Assembly: GCA_003226295.1 (NCBI GenBank)
Contig: CP029803.1
Span: forward strand, 2,547,001 to 2,611,000
Length of the DNA stretch: 64,000 bases
Direction: 5' to 3'
Source: Candidatus Moanabacter tarae
GTDB taxonomy: Bacteria > Verrucomicrobiota > Verrucomicrobiia > Opitutales > UBA2987
Numbering within the stretch: position 1 is the first letter of the stretch; every line of letters starts with the position of its first letter. This document shows positions 56,470 through 64,000 of the stretch, in pieces. Made by a program: the position numbers and the translations under genes. Under the pieces are notes generated by a model. It searched no databases. It worked only from the letters and a program-made list of their open reading frames with translations, and had not been told where the DNA came from.

Positions 56470-56918
56470 TGGACGAACTATTCGAACTTTACCAAGAGAT
56501 TATTCTCGATCATAATAAAAGACCGAGGAATTTCCGTCCTATGGTGGAACACACGCATTCAGCAGATGGACAAAACCCTGTTTGTGGGGATGAGATCACT
56601 GTTTATGTGAGGATGAGTGGTGATGCGATCGAAGACATCTCTTTTCAGGGCGAGGGGTGTGCCATCTCAAAAGCTTCCGCCTCGCTTATGACAAGGCAAG
56701 TTAAAGGCATGTCTATCGAAGAGGCAACCGAAGAGTTTAGACGGGTTCAGGGGATGCTAACAGGATCTGAAGGCGTAGCTTTCAGCCTCGAAGAAGCAGG
56801 AGATATTGCTTCGCTTTCAGGGGTGCGCCGGTTCCCTGCACGAGTGAAGTGCGCAACTTTGGCATGGCACGCACTGAAGGCAGCGTTGGAGGGCACTGAA
56901 GCCATCTCGACCGAGTGA
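56469..56918 (+). CDS. sufU: SufU-type sulfur acceptor/Fe-S assembly protein
   Basis: A 149-residue IscU-like protein of the SufU branch. Zinc/sulfur-binding residues are NPVCGDEITVYV, GEGCAISKASASLMT and RVKCATLAWHAL. The insert between the second and third Cys is the SufU hallmark. It accepts sulfur from SufS, encoded immediately upstream with a one-base overlap. Scaffold genes sufBCD are not in this window. Confidence 0.94.
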   Translation: MDELFELYQEIILDHNKRPRNFRPMVEHTHSADGQNPVCGDEITVYVRMSGDAIEDISFQGEGCAISKASASLMTRQVKGMSIEEATEEFRRVQGMLTGSEGVAFSLEEAGDIASLSGVRRFPARVKCATLAWHALKAALEGTEAISTE

Positions 56919-57240
56919 CCCCGAGCTGTTTCTAGCAACTATGGTGATATTGTCTAGTGGGATCTGAGTAAGACTTCCCTTAATGTCTTCCAACCTTGGT
57001 CTAATAAAAATTCAACGGCTGCTAGGGTATAGATGATTCCCAAATCCCTATTTCCAGGATTGGTTTGGTTCTCCTTACGCGATTCCAATGGGAACCCTTT
57101 TACTGTATATAGCTGATTTAGGGTCGTCGGACGACCTTCTCAACACTTCAGTATTTAAAGACAAAGAACACTGGACTCAAGAGAAGCGAATCAAATATCA
57201 CTCAGTTCGTTTTAATTTGTGTGAGGTTCGGAGAGGATGT
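56919..57240. other. 322-bp spacer between convergent sufU and the dapF-like gene
   Basis: It contains GGTCGTC-G-GACGACC (57122-57136), a perfect 7-bp dyad with one central base, the same geometry as the dyad at 5775-5789. No T-run follows. No gene was recognised. Confidence 0.45.
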
Positions 57241-58086
57241 CTAGCAATTGTATCCTAGTGCTTCTTGTGCGAACTCAACTGATCCGATTCGGGTGACAGG
57301 ACCAGTCATTTGGACATCAAATTGGTTAGAAAAATCCAGTTCGAGTTGGCCGCCTGGCATGTGAACAATCAACCTATGGTCGACCGCGCCCATTTTAATG
57401 GCTACTGCTGCGGCGGCACAACTACTGCTCCCCGATGCGAGGGTATAACCGGCGCCTCTTTCCCAAATTTCAATGCGAATATTCTGTCGGTCCAGGATTT
57501 GGAGGAGTTGGACGTTGGTGCGATTAGGGAAAAGGGAATGATTTTCGAGTAATGGGCCAATTAGTTTAGCTTTTGTGGAAGAAATTTCATCGAGAGGCAG
57601 GACGCAATGAGGATTTCCAATGGATGCAGCGTAGAATCTATACGTTTCATTATTTAGTTCGATTATCTCGTCGAGGACTTCACGAGGCGGGCCGCTGACG
57701 GGAATTTTGTCACTTAGGAATGTAACTTTTCCCATATCTACCGTGATCGTACTCCCGCGCTCCTTCACAACACACTTTACGCAACCGCCCGAGGTCATCA
57801 CATTAAACGGCTGAACCGAGACTTTCCCCTTGTCCCAAAGATGGCGAGCGAATATCCTCAGCCCGTTACCACTCTTTTCTGCCTCGCTCCCATCGGGATT
57901 GAAAATTTGCAGTCCGAATTCAGCTTCTTCAGATTGGAGGGGTCCGAAAAGGATTCCGTCAGAACCAATTCCGAAGTTGCGATGACAAATCCGCTCAATT
58001 GTTACCTTAGAGGGGGGGTGTTTCTGAAGGGTAGCGTCCAGGACTAGGTAATCGTTCCCCAGGGCGTGGTACTTTTCAAATTTCAT
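57241..58086 (-). CDS. dapF: diaminopimelate epimerase-like protein with Ser in place of both catalytic Cys
   Basis: A 281-residue DapF-fold protein of normal length. It starts KYHALGNDYLVLD and has SDGILFGP, NPDGSEAEKSGNGLRI and WERGAGYTLASGSSSCAAA. In true DapF the two catalytic Cys lie in CGNG and ACGxG; here they are Ser 72 and Ser 218. The substrate-contact Glu of GAGET is Tyr 214. Asn, GNG and Arg residues that hold the substrate backbone remain. Cys-to-Ser enzymes in this fold are normally poor racemases, so another isomerase activity is possible. The frame is intact and overlaps rnr by 4 bases, so it is expressed, not decayed. Confidence 0.85.
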   Translation of the reverse strand: MKFEKYHALGNDYLVLDATLQKHPPSKVTIERICHRNFGIGSDGILFGPLQSEEAEFGLQIFNPDGSEAEKSGNGLRIFARHLWDKGKVSVQPFNVMTSGGCVKCVVKERGSTITVDMGKVTFLSDKIPVSGPPREVLDEIIELNNETYRFYAASIGNPHCVLPLDEISSTKAKLIGPLLENHSLFPNRTNVQLLQILDRQNIRIEIWERGAGYTLASGSSSCAAAAVAIKMGAVDHRLIVHMPGGQLELDFSNQFDVQMTGPVTRIGSVEFAQEALGYNC

Positions 58087-60353
58087 AATGTGAAATCGAT
58101 CTGCCGTTTAAACCGATCTACTTTCTTTACGTACAGATTTACAGATTGGCCGATTCGATAAGATTTTCCGCTTTTACGTCCGACGAGAGCCGACTCTTTT
58201 TCGCTTAGGAAATAAAAATCTTGAGGTAGATCTGAAGCCTGAACGAATCCATAAGCCATCGAATCCTTAAGTTCCACGAAGAATCCATGATTTCTCACAT
58301 CGGTGATCAGAGCTTCGTAGGATTGATCACCCCGGGTTTTCATTCCAAGTTCGAAATATTCAAGTAGTTTTACCTTAACGGATTCTCTCTCTGCTTCCTT
58401 GCTATTTTGTTGGGTCGACGTGAGATGGCTTGAGATAGAGGAAAGGACTGAGGTCTGGTAATGCTTTATTTTTCGAACAGCTGCAGTGTCAGCGTTTTCA
58501 GAATAGAGATATCGGTCTAAAACTCGATGCGTGATTAGATCGGAGTAACGCCGAATAGGGGAGGTGAAATGGGTATAATAGGTTTTGTTTAAGCCATAGT
58601 GACCGTCCCGGCGATTACGATACGATGCAGGCTTCATGCTGCGCAGAACCTCGATACGGAGAAGGGAATTGAGGGGGTGTGTTTTGATTAGTCGGAGTAG
58701 TTTCACCATTTCCTTGCGATGGGTAAGGTCTCCAACCCTAATCGCGAAGTCCAAAAGATATTCACGAAGTTCCCCGAGCCGGTCCCTTTCCGGCTGGTCG
58801 TGGACTCGGTAAATAAGCGGGATCTTAGAAACTCCAATTTGTTTAGCTATGCTTTCGTTCGCTGCTAGCATGAACTCCTCTATGAGCTGATGGCTCTCAT
58901 CATTTTGGATTTTCTCAATCCGTTCGGTAAAGCCTTTCTTGTCGACTATTAGTTTCACTTCAGTGGAATCGAGTTCAAGACTTCCCTTGTTGGTTCGCTG
59001 TCTGCGCAAGCATCCTGCTATTGCCCAAAGTGATTGGAGGTTTTTTTGGAGGCTGTTTATTTCATCTTTAGTCAAGACTGATAACGGGCGACCCGGCGAA
59101 CCGGTTTGATGTGGGGGAGGGGTCGGAATCCGCATTAGCTGATCGTGGTCGACATTTTTCAGAAGCGCAAGGGTCTGTTTGTAAGTAAGACGCTTGCGAC
59201 TTCGAATCACAGTGTTAGCGAAGGAAGAGGCTTTAAATTGCCCTTTTGAAGAAAAAGTGAGGAAGACGGTTTTTGTCAGACGATCTTCCCCCTCTACTAA
59301 ACTGCAAATCCCGTTGGAGAGAGACTGAGGGAGCATTGGAATCACAGAACCTACAAGATAGGTGGAGTTTCCCCGTTTTTGTGCCTCTCTATCAAGTGCA
59401 GAACCGGGTCTTACATAGGCGCTCACATCCGCGATGTGGACACCAACCATAATATCGCCTGAACCTAATGTCTGAATCGAAAGCGCGTCATCAAAATCCT
59501 TAGCATCATCAGGATCGACGGTAAAAGTGTAAAGTTCACGGAGATCGAGACGGTTCTTAAGGTCTCTCTTTCGGATGGCTAATGGGATTTTCTCACACTC
59601 AGAGATAACGGGATCAGGGAATTCAGGCGCCAAATGATAGTTATTCAGCAGGGCTTCAAATTCTGCTGAAGGGCTGTGGGTTTTGCCGAGAACGCGAACT
59701 ATCTCACCTTCTGGAGAAAGGTGACGATCTTTCCACTCCTTGAGTTCGACGATGACTTTATGATTAACTTTTGGTTTAGGGGACAGGGCGGATCCCTTGG
59801 GGTTAGGTACGAGGAGATCAAAATTAAGTCTGGGATCATCAGGAATTACGTAGAAATAGTGATGGCTTCGTTTTAGAGTACCGGAGACAGTTTTTCTGCC
59901 CCTTTCAATAATCCGAATGACTCTGGCTTGGTCCGGTTCTGGGACCGTAACCCCTTTGTCCTTTCGTCTTACTTGGTAGCTAAACGATCTTTTTGTTCGA
60001 CTATCGATTTGGGCGAATACCCTATCCTTATGCATTGCAACGCCAGTGTCTCTTGCCCGCACACTGAAGACTTTCGTTCTCGAGTTCTCCGATTCTGAAT
60101 CAGGAATAATCGTTGCAGATCCATTTTGTCTGAAATTAATGATCCCGGAAATCAGATTGGCGTCCTTTGGCAGACAGTAACGTCTTTCCCCAATTCGGGC
60201 AATTTGGCCAGAGGCCACAAGCCGGTTTAAACTTCTCTGCAAAGTGCGAAACTGGTGTTTCCCCGAACCTATATTTTCCCCAATTTCTCGGGCATTCATA
60301 GGGACATAGTTTCGGTCACCTAGGAGATTAAAAATGACGTTTTCGTTAAACAT
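58083..60353 (-). CDS. rnr: ribonuclease R (RNB-family 3'-5' exoribonuclease)
   Basis: A 756-residue RNase R. An N-terminal helix-turn-helix (YVPMNAREIGENIG) and cold-shock domains precede the RNB catalytic domain with FTVDPDDAKDFDDALS (metal-binding Asp cluster), VGVHIADVSAYV, MLPQSLSNGICSLVEGEDR and HYGLNKTYYTHFTSPIRRYSDL. The C-terminal S1 domain (ALITDVRNHGFFVEL to the end) is last. It degrades structured RNA. It overlaps the dapF-like gene by ATGA and lies 75 bp after the phosphatase gene. Confidence 0.95.
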   Translation of the reverse strand: MFNENVIFNLLGDRNYVPMNAREIGENIGSGKHQFRTLQRSLNRLVASGQIARIGERRYCLPKDANLISGIINFRQNGSATIIPDSESENSRTKVFSVRARDTGVAMHKDRVFAQIDSRTKRSFSYQVRRKDKGVTVPEPDQARVIRIIERGRKTVSGTLKRSHHYFYVIPDDPRLNFDLLVPNPKGSALSPKPKVNHKVIVELKEWKDRHLSPEGEIVRVLGKTHSPSAEFEALLNNYHLAPEFPDPVISECEKIPLAIRKRDLKNRLDLRELYTFTVDPDDAKDFDDALSIQTLGSGDIMVGVHIADVSAYVRPGSALDREAQKRGNSTYLVGSVIPMLPQSLSNGICSLVEGEDRLTKTVFLTFSSKGQFKASSFANTVIRSRKRLTYKQTLALLKNVDHDQLMRIPTPPPHQTGSPGRPLSVLTKDEINSLQKNLQSLWAIAGCLRRQRTNKGSLELDSTEVKLIVDKKGFTERIEKIQNDESHQLIEEFMLAANESIAKQIGVSKIPLIYRVHDQPERDRLGELREYLLDFAIRVGDLTHRKEMVKLLRLIKTHPLNSLLRIEVLRSMKPASYRNRRDGHYGLNKTYYTHFTSPIRRYSDLITHRVLDRYLYSENADTAAVRKIKHYQTSVLSSISSHLTSTQQNSKEAERESVKVKLLEYFELGMKTRGDQSYEALITDVRNHGFFVELKDSMAYGFVQASDLPQDFYFLSEKESALVGRKSGKSYRIGQSVNLYVKKVDRFKRQIDFTL

Positions 60354-60428
60354 GATCTATGAAATTTGTAATCCTCGTGACCCACTGCTTGGGTCGGCTA
60401 GTCGGTATCCGAGATCGGAAAATTGAAT

Positions 60429-60929
60429 TCACTTATTTTCGGGGAGAGTTTCTACGAGGTTTCGCAGGTAGCTGACGACGCTGGGAATTGCTTCTACCAG
60501 ATCGTCACGGCAGTTTTCGTAGGCGTTCAAACTTTTGCCGTACGGATCTGCAATTTCCATTTGTCTTACAGAGGGTAATTTCTCCCGAAATAGGATGATT
60601 GGAATATCGAGTTCTCCGAAAATCTGATTGAGGAGATATCGGTGCATTTCCGTCATACAAAGTAAAACAATCGATGCGTCGACCAACTCTCTAGTTATTT
60701 TCCGGCTCCTATGATTACCCAAATCCAGACCAACCTTCTGAAGAGCTTGAATAGAGTTCACTGATGCTGCATTGCCATCACCGGCCGAAATCCCTGTAGA
60801 TATGACTTGGAGGGATGATAAGGGGCTCTTTTCTTTTGCCAAGGCGTGACCAAGAAGTTTTTCAGCCATTGGGCTACGACACACATTGCCCGTGCATACG
60901 CAGCTGACGAAGTTGGCTAGAATTGGCAT
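60429..60929 (-). CDS. low-molecular-weight protein-tyrosine-phosphatase family protein
   Basis: A 166-residue phosphatase with the P-loop VCTGNVCRSPMAEKL (catalytic Cys about residue 12 and Arg about 18) and the general-acid region IADPYGKS (DP) near residue 130. In YwlE-type arginine phosphatases the residue before the second Cys is Thr; here it is Val (NVCRS), which points to phosphotyrosine or another substrate. It is upstream of rnr on the same strand. Confidence 0.88.
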   Translation of the reverse strand: MPILANFVSCVCTGNVCRSPMAEKLLGHALAKEKSPLSSLQVISTGISAGDGNAASVNSIQALQKVGLDLGNHRSRKITRELVDASIVLLCMTEMHRYLLNQIFGELDIPIILFREKLPSVRQMEIADPYGKSLNAYENCRDDLVEAIPSVVSYLRNLVETLPENK

Positions 60930-61379
60930 TCTCTGGTGTTTCTGAATCGAATCTTAGTCGATCTGGTTTTGACCCCCGTCTCTAATATCGACGGCATTGT
61001 CGCTGCCTACTATCATTTAAAGATGATTAATAGTTTGTGATGCGAGAGTTAAAGTTCTACAATCGAAAGTCCAGGAATCTGGCACTCCCAATCGAACTTG
61101 TAAAGTAACAATAATGCTGATCGCTTGCTGTGGGGTCGGGTCAGGAAAGTGTATCATTACTGGCGAAAGCAGTAGACATTCGGGGCCATTTAAATTTCGC
61201 TATTAGAGCAATTGGATTTTCATCGATGCTTTTTATTCTTTGGATGTTAATAGTCAGATAAGTCCTTCAATTAATTGAAAAAATCAGTTGCAGTATGAAA
61301 TATTGACTCGTTCGACACGATGTCACATTGAATTTTCAAATGTTGAAATTTTGGTCTGTGAGACCCAAAAATTCCTAGT
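60930..61379. other. 450-bp divergent spacer between the phosphatase gene and mpl
   Basis: AT-rich sequence. TTGACT (61304-61309) is a good -35-like hexamer, but no strong -10 follows at 16-18 bp. A bulged stem (GGTCT-gtg-AGACC with T/A flanks, about 61350-61373) lies directly before the mpl ATG, which lacks a clear ribosome-binding site. No gene was seen. Confidence 0.4.
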
Positions 61380-62831
61380 ATGAGATTCTATTTCATTGGG
61401 ATCTGTGGTGTTGCAATGGGCAATGCCGCGGTTTTGTTGAGTCGACTGGGACATACGGTTTCTGGGGTTGACGCTGGAACCTATCCGCCAATGTCGGAAT
61501 TGCTGAGGGAAGCTGGGATAAAGACTTTCGAAGGTTACGAAGAAGGAAGATTGAAAGAAGAAAATCCCGATTGGGTGGTGATTGGAAACACAATATCGCG
61601 AGGAAATTCTGAAGTTGAGTGGCTCCTTGAATCTAGAAGATTTCCTATTTTGTCCTTGCCGGAACTGCTCCAAAAGTTCGTTCTCCGAGCGCGTTTCAAT
61701 ATTGTGGTTGCGGGAACGCATGGTAAAACGACAACAACTGCCCTGACTACGTTTATTCTACGAGAAAACGGAACGAGGGCTGGCTACTTTGTAGGCGGAG
61801 TCCCATACGATCTTCCATTTGGAGCTGATTTCGGCGAAGGGAATGCACCTTTTGTAATTGAGGGTGATGAGTACGATTCAGCTTTCTTCGATAAAAGAAG
61901 TAAGTTTGTTCACTACGAGCCTAGTATCGTGGTAATTAACAACTTGGAGTTCGATCACTGTGACATATTTGGGAACTTGAGTGATGTGCAGAAAAGTTTT
62001 TCCCACCTTTTACGTTTGGTCCCACGTTCCGGCTATGTACTCCTTAATGGCGACGATCCGAATGTTCAGGCTCTTTTGCCTATTGACTGGACCCGAATTT
62101 TGACCGTTGGGGTGGGGAAAGAATGTGATCTGAGGATAACTAATTTTGAGGAAAAGGGTAGGAAATCAGAATTCAGGCTAAGTTGGAGAGGAAAAGAATG
62201 GCAATCGCTGAGCATGTCCCAAGGCGGTCTCTTTAATGCGCGGAATACTGCTATGGCCGCGCTTGCGGCAGGACTTGCACTCTATCCAAATGATCCGATG
62301 CGTATCAGCCTGAGTTCGGTTGCGTACTTTTCCGGAGTAAAACGACGCCAAGAGGTTCTTTTTACGGATGAGACAGTAACCGTTATCGAAGATTTCGGTC
62401 ATCATCCGACAGCCATTGGTCAGACCCTTGATTATCTAAAATCGAGATATCAGGATAAGCATCTTGTTGCATGCTTCGAACCTCGAAGCAATACATCTAA
62501 AAGAAACATCTTTCAGGACGAGTTTGCTGATGCTTTTTCTAATGCAGATCGGGTTTTGATCGGCCCTTTGCACCGTGCATCTCTAATTCCCGAGAGAGAG
62601 CGTCTAGACACTCTACATCTTGCGAAAATTTTGGAGAAAAGAGGTGTCTCTGCAGTCGCATTTGAGGGAAACCCAGCTTTGCTGGAGACACTGTTGGCAT
62701 ATTTGCAATCCGAGGTGAAACAGAGCTATGTAGTATGTTTTTTCACAAACGGATCTTTTGATGGAATCGTTAAGGAGTTGGTTTCGAGACTTACATCAGG
62801 AGACTCGCTATTTCTTAGACGTCCAGGCTAG
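61380..62831 (+). CDS. mpl: UDP-N-acetylmuramate:L-alanyl-gamma-D-glutamyl-meso-diaminopimelate ligase
   Basis: A 483-residue Mur-ligase-fold protein that recycles murein tripeptide onto UDP-MurNAc. Features: FIGICGVAMGNAAVLL, the ATP loop VVAGTHGKTTTTAL, VIEGDEYDSAFFDKRSKFVHY and NLEFDHCDIFG, then FSGVKRRQEVLF and EDFGHHPTAI. The segment GDEYDSAFFDKRSKF separates Mpl from MurC. It implies meso-diaminopimelate in the wall, relevant to the odd DapF homologue nearby. Confidence 0.93.
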   Translation: MRFYFIGICGVAMGNAAVLLSRLGHTVSGVDAGTYPPMSELLREAGIKTFEGYEEGRLKEENPDWVVIGNTISRGNSEVEWLLESRRFPILSLPELLQKFVLRARFNIVVAGTHGKTTTTALTTFILRENGTRAGYFVGGVPYDLPFGADFGEGNAPFVIEGDEYDSAFFDKRSKFVHYEPSIVVINNLEFDHCDIFGNLSDVQKSFSHLLRLVPRSGYVLLNGDDPNVQALLPIDWTRILTVGVGKECDLRITNFEEKGRKSEFRLSWRGKEWQSLSMSQGGLFNARNTAMAALAAGLALYPNDPMRISLSSVAYFSGVKRRQEVLFTDETVTVIEDFGHHPTAIGQTLDYLKSRYQDKHLVACFEPRSNTSKRNIFQDEFADAFSNADRVLIGPLHRASLIPERERLDTLHLAKILEKRGVSAVAFEGNPALLETLLAYLQSEVKQSYVVCFFTNGSFDGIVKELVSRLTSGDSLFLRRPG

Positions 62832-62914
62832 GTATCGCCGTAAGTCTGGTCTCTTTAGAAGTGCCAGCAAAGACCATTTTTCGGTTAATCCAAAAAATTC
62901 CCTAGGTGTGAATC

Positions 62915-63076
62915 ATGGGGTTAAGGACAATACTAAGCGCTCTTAAGATTGTACTCAGCCTTGTAAATTTATTATATTCATACTTCCTTTTAATACTGCT
63001 AATCTCTATTGGAATAAAGAGGCCCGATTTAAAGTCTCCTTTGCGGGTAGTGTCGTCTCGATTACTGAGAGGGTAG
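62915..63076 (+). CDS. possible 53-residue single-span membrane protein
   Basis: ATG at 62915 with AGGTG six bases upstream, ending at TAG 63074-63076. The translation has a basic N-terminus (MGLRTILSALK), one strongly hydrophobic stretch (VLSLVNLLYSYFLLILLISI) and a basic tail (RRPDLK-like IKRPDLK, SSRLLRG). This is the shape of a small inner-membrane protein. I recognise no family. It lies in the 360-bp spacer between mpl and the recombinase gene and could be chance. Confidence 0.35.
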   Translation: MGLRTILSALKIVLSLVNLLYSYFLLILLISIGIKRPDLKSPLRVVSSRLLRG

Positions 63077-63191
63077 GTGTTTAAAGGATTCTGAGATAGT
63101 TCATGTCGTTTTGCTTCAAGGCTCAAGTATGGGGTATCTTAATACCAGTAATTCATTCTCTACACTTTGGTAAATACCGGAGAGTTCTAAT

Positions 63192-64000
63192 ATGCATATT
63201 TTTGAAGAAGCAATTGAGAGGTTTTTGGTCTATCTAGATTTAGAAAAAGGAGCATCTCTTAATACAATCGAATCTTATGGGTCTGATCTAAGACAGTGCG
63301 TACACTACCTGCAGAAGCAGGGATGTTATAGTTGGGCATCGATCGAGACAGAAACACTTGCCTCTTGGATAGGATGGATGACTTCCCAGGGATATGCAGT
63401 TTCAAGCGTTGCAAGAAAGCTAACATCGGTCAGGATGCTCGCTCGGTACCTGGTTAGAGAAGGAGAGCTAAAGAATGACTTCACGGAGCTAGCAGAGGGG
63501 CCGCGTGGGCATCGGAGACTTCCTGCCATCTTGACGACCGAAGAAGTTAAAAGACTCCTAGAAGCGCCTTCCCAGCGAACCGCACAGGGAGTTCGTGACC
63601 GTGCCATTATGGAGCTTTGTTACAGTAGTGGGCTTCGGGTATCCGAGGCTTCATCTCTTTACCTGCAGGATTTTGATGGGGAGAGTGGGATGCTTAGAGT
63701 CGTTTCGGGGAAGGGAGGGAAAGAGCGAGTTTTACCGGTTGGACGTAAGGCGATTGATGCGATCGATGCTTATTTGATTTCTGGAAGACCAAAATTAGTA
63801 AAGGCCAATACTGGGAGTGCACTTTTCCTTAGTACGAGAGGACGGCCCATTTCCCGGAAAACCATTTGGCATTCAATTAGAGTTTATGCTACTAAGGCAG
63901 GTATCGAAAAACCAGTTAAGCCTCATGTCCTGAGGCATTCCTTCGCTTCTCACCTCCTTAGTGGGGGCGCAGACCTGCGTTCTATTCAAGAAATGTTAGG
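63192..64000 (+). CDS. xerD: tyrosine recombinase XerC/XerD (3' end cut by the window)
   Basis: 269 residues are visible and the frame is open to the last base. The N-terminal core-binding domain starts EEAIERFLVYLDLEKGAS. The catalytic domain shows LCYSSGLRVSEASSL (first Arg), VSGKGGKERVLPVG (Lys) and PHVLRHSFASHLLSGG (HxxR). The final His and the nucleophilic Tyr would lie just beyond the end. Family members resolve chromosome dimers at dif. The call XerD rather than XerC rests on overall similarity and is tentative. GGAG lies nine bases before the ATG. Confidence 0.92.
   Translation, partial: MHIFEEAIERFLVYLDLEKGASLNTIESYGSDLRQCVHYLQKQGCYSWASIETETLASWIGWMTSQGYAVSSVARKLTSVRMLARYLVREGELKNDFTELAEGPRGHRRLPAILTTEEVKRLLEAPSQRTAQGVRDRAIMELCYSSGLRVSEASSLYLQDFDGESGMLRVVSGKGGKERVLPVGRKAIDAIDAYLISGRPKLVKANTGSALFLSTRGRPISRKTIWHSIRVYATKAGIEKPVKPHVLRHSFASHLLSGGADLRSIQEML

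Overview
The window reads as chromosomal DNA of a Gram-negative, sodium-pumping bacterium, most likely Verrucomicrobiota and near Opitutae/Puniceicoccales (inference). Supporting points are: outer-membrane genes (bamA, skp, lpxD); a complete Na+-NQR locus with its maturation factors; the methylerythritol-phosphate isoprenoid route (dxr and a long-form ispG); the block rplY-pth-rpsF-ssb-rplI-dnaB with rpsR missing; and an ImuB/DnaE2 translesion cassette. No CRISPR array, insertion sequence, prophage or rRNA gene was seen. One tRNA gene, tRNA-Ser(GGA), is present.

Layout. 1-4678 (+): 3' part of imuB, then dnaE2. 4936-5742 (+): an SDR dehydrogenase, convergent with an rRNA methyltransferase (5817-6590, -). 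6836-7129 (-): a decayed C-terminal piece of an elongation factor G gene in what otherwise looks like spacer. 7408-18322 (+): a long housekeeping run for translation (rplY, pth, rpsF, rplI), replication (ssb, dnaB), envelope assembly (bamA, skp, lpxD), PRPP synthesis (prs) and a Deg-type periplasmic protease. 18629-24960: mixed metabolic genes (2-oxopentenoate-type hydratase, cupin-type glucose-6-phosphate isomerase, HupE/UreJ-like protein, two small membrane proteins, enoyl-CoA hydratase plus CaiB-type CoA-transferase). 25100-27558 (+): a PhnD-C-E ABC transporter. 27830-32263: rarA (-), then thiD, a small coiled-coil gene, thyA and folA (+).

32569-40583 (-): nqrABCD-[73-aa ORF]-nqrEF, apbE and nqrM. 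This covers the sodium pump, its flavin transferase and its Fe-S maturation factor. 40799-40886 (+): tRNA-Ser. 41205-44260 (-): a PhyH-type dioxygenase and an asparagine-synthase-like protein without the glutaminase cysteine, the most accessory-looking part. 44660-54746 (-): sucCD, rph, and the envelope/isoprenoid block uppS-cdsA-dxr-rseP-ispG. 55216-56918 (+): sufS-sufU. 57241-60929 (-): a DapF-like protein with both catalytic cysteines changed to serine, rnr and a low-molecular-weight phosphatase. 61380-64000 (+): mpl, a possible 53-aa membrane peptide, and the start of a XerC/D recombinase cut by the window end.

Most of the window is conserved housekeeping. The points most worth a second look are the Ser/Ser DapF homologue, the 73-aa ORF between nqrD and nqrE, the 18-bp hairpin that would hide the ribosome-binding site of the hupE-like gene, the EF-G gene remnant, and the amidotransferase-like/dioxygenase pair beside the tRNA.
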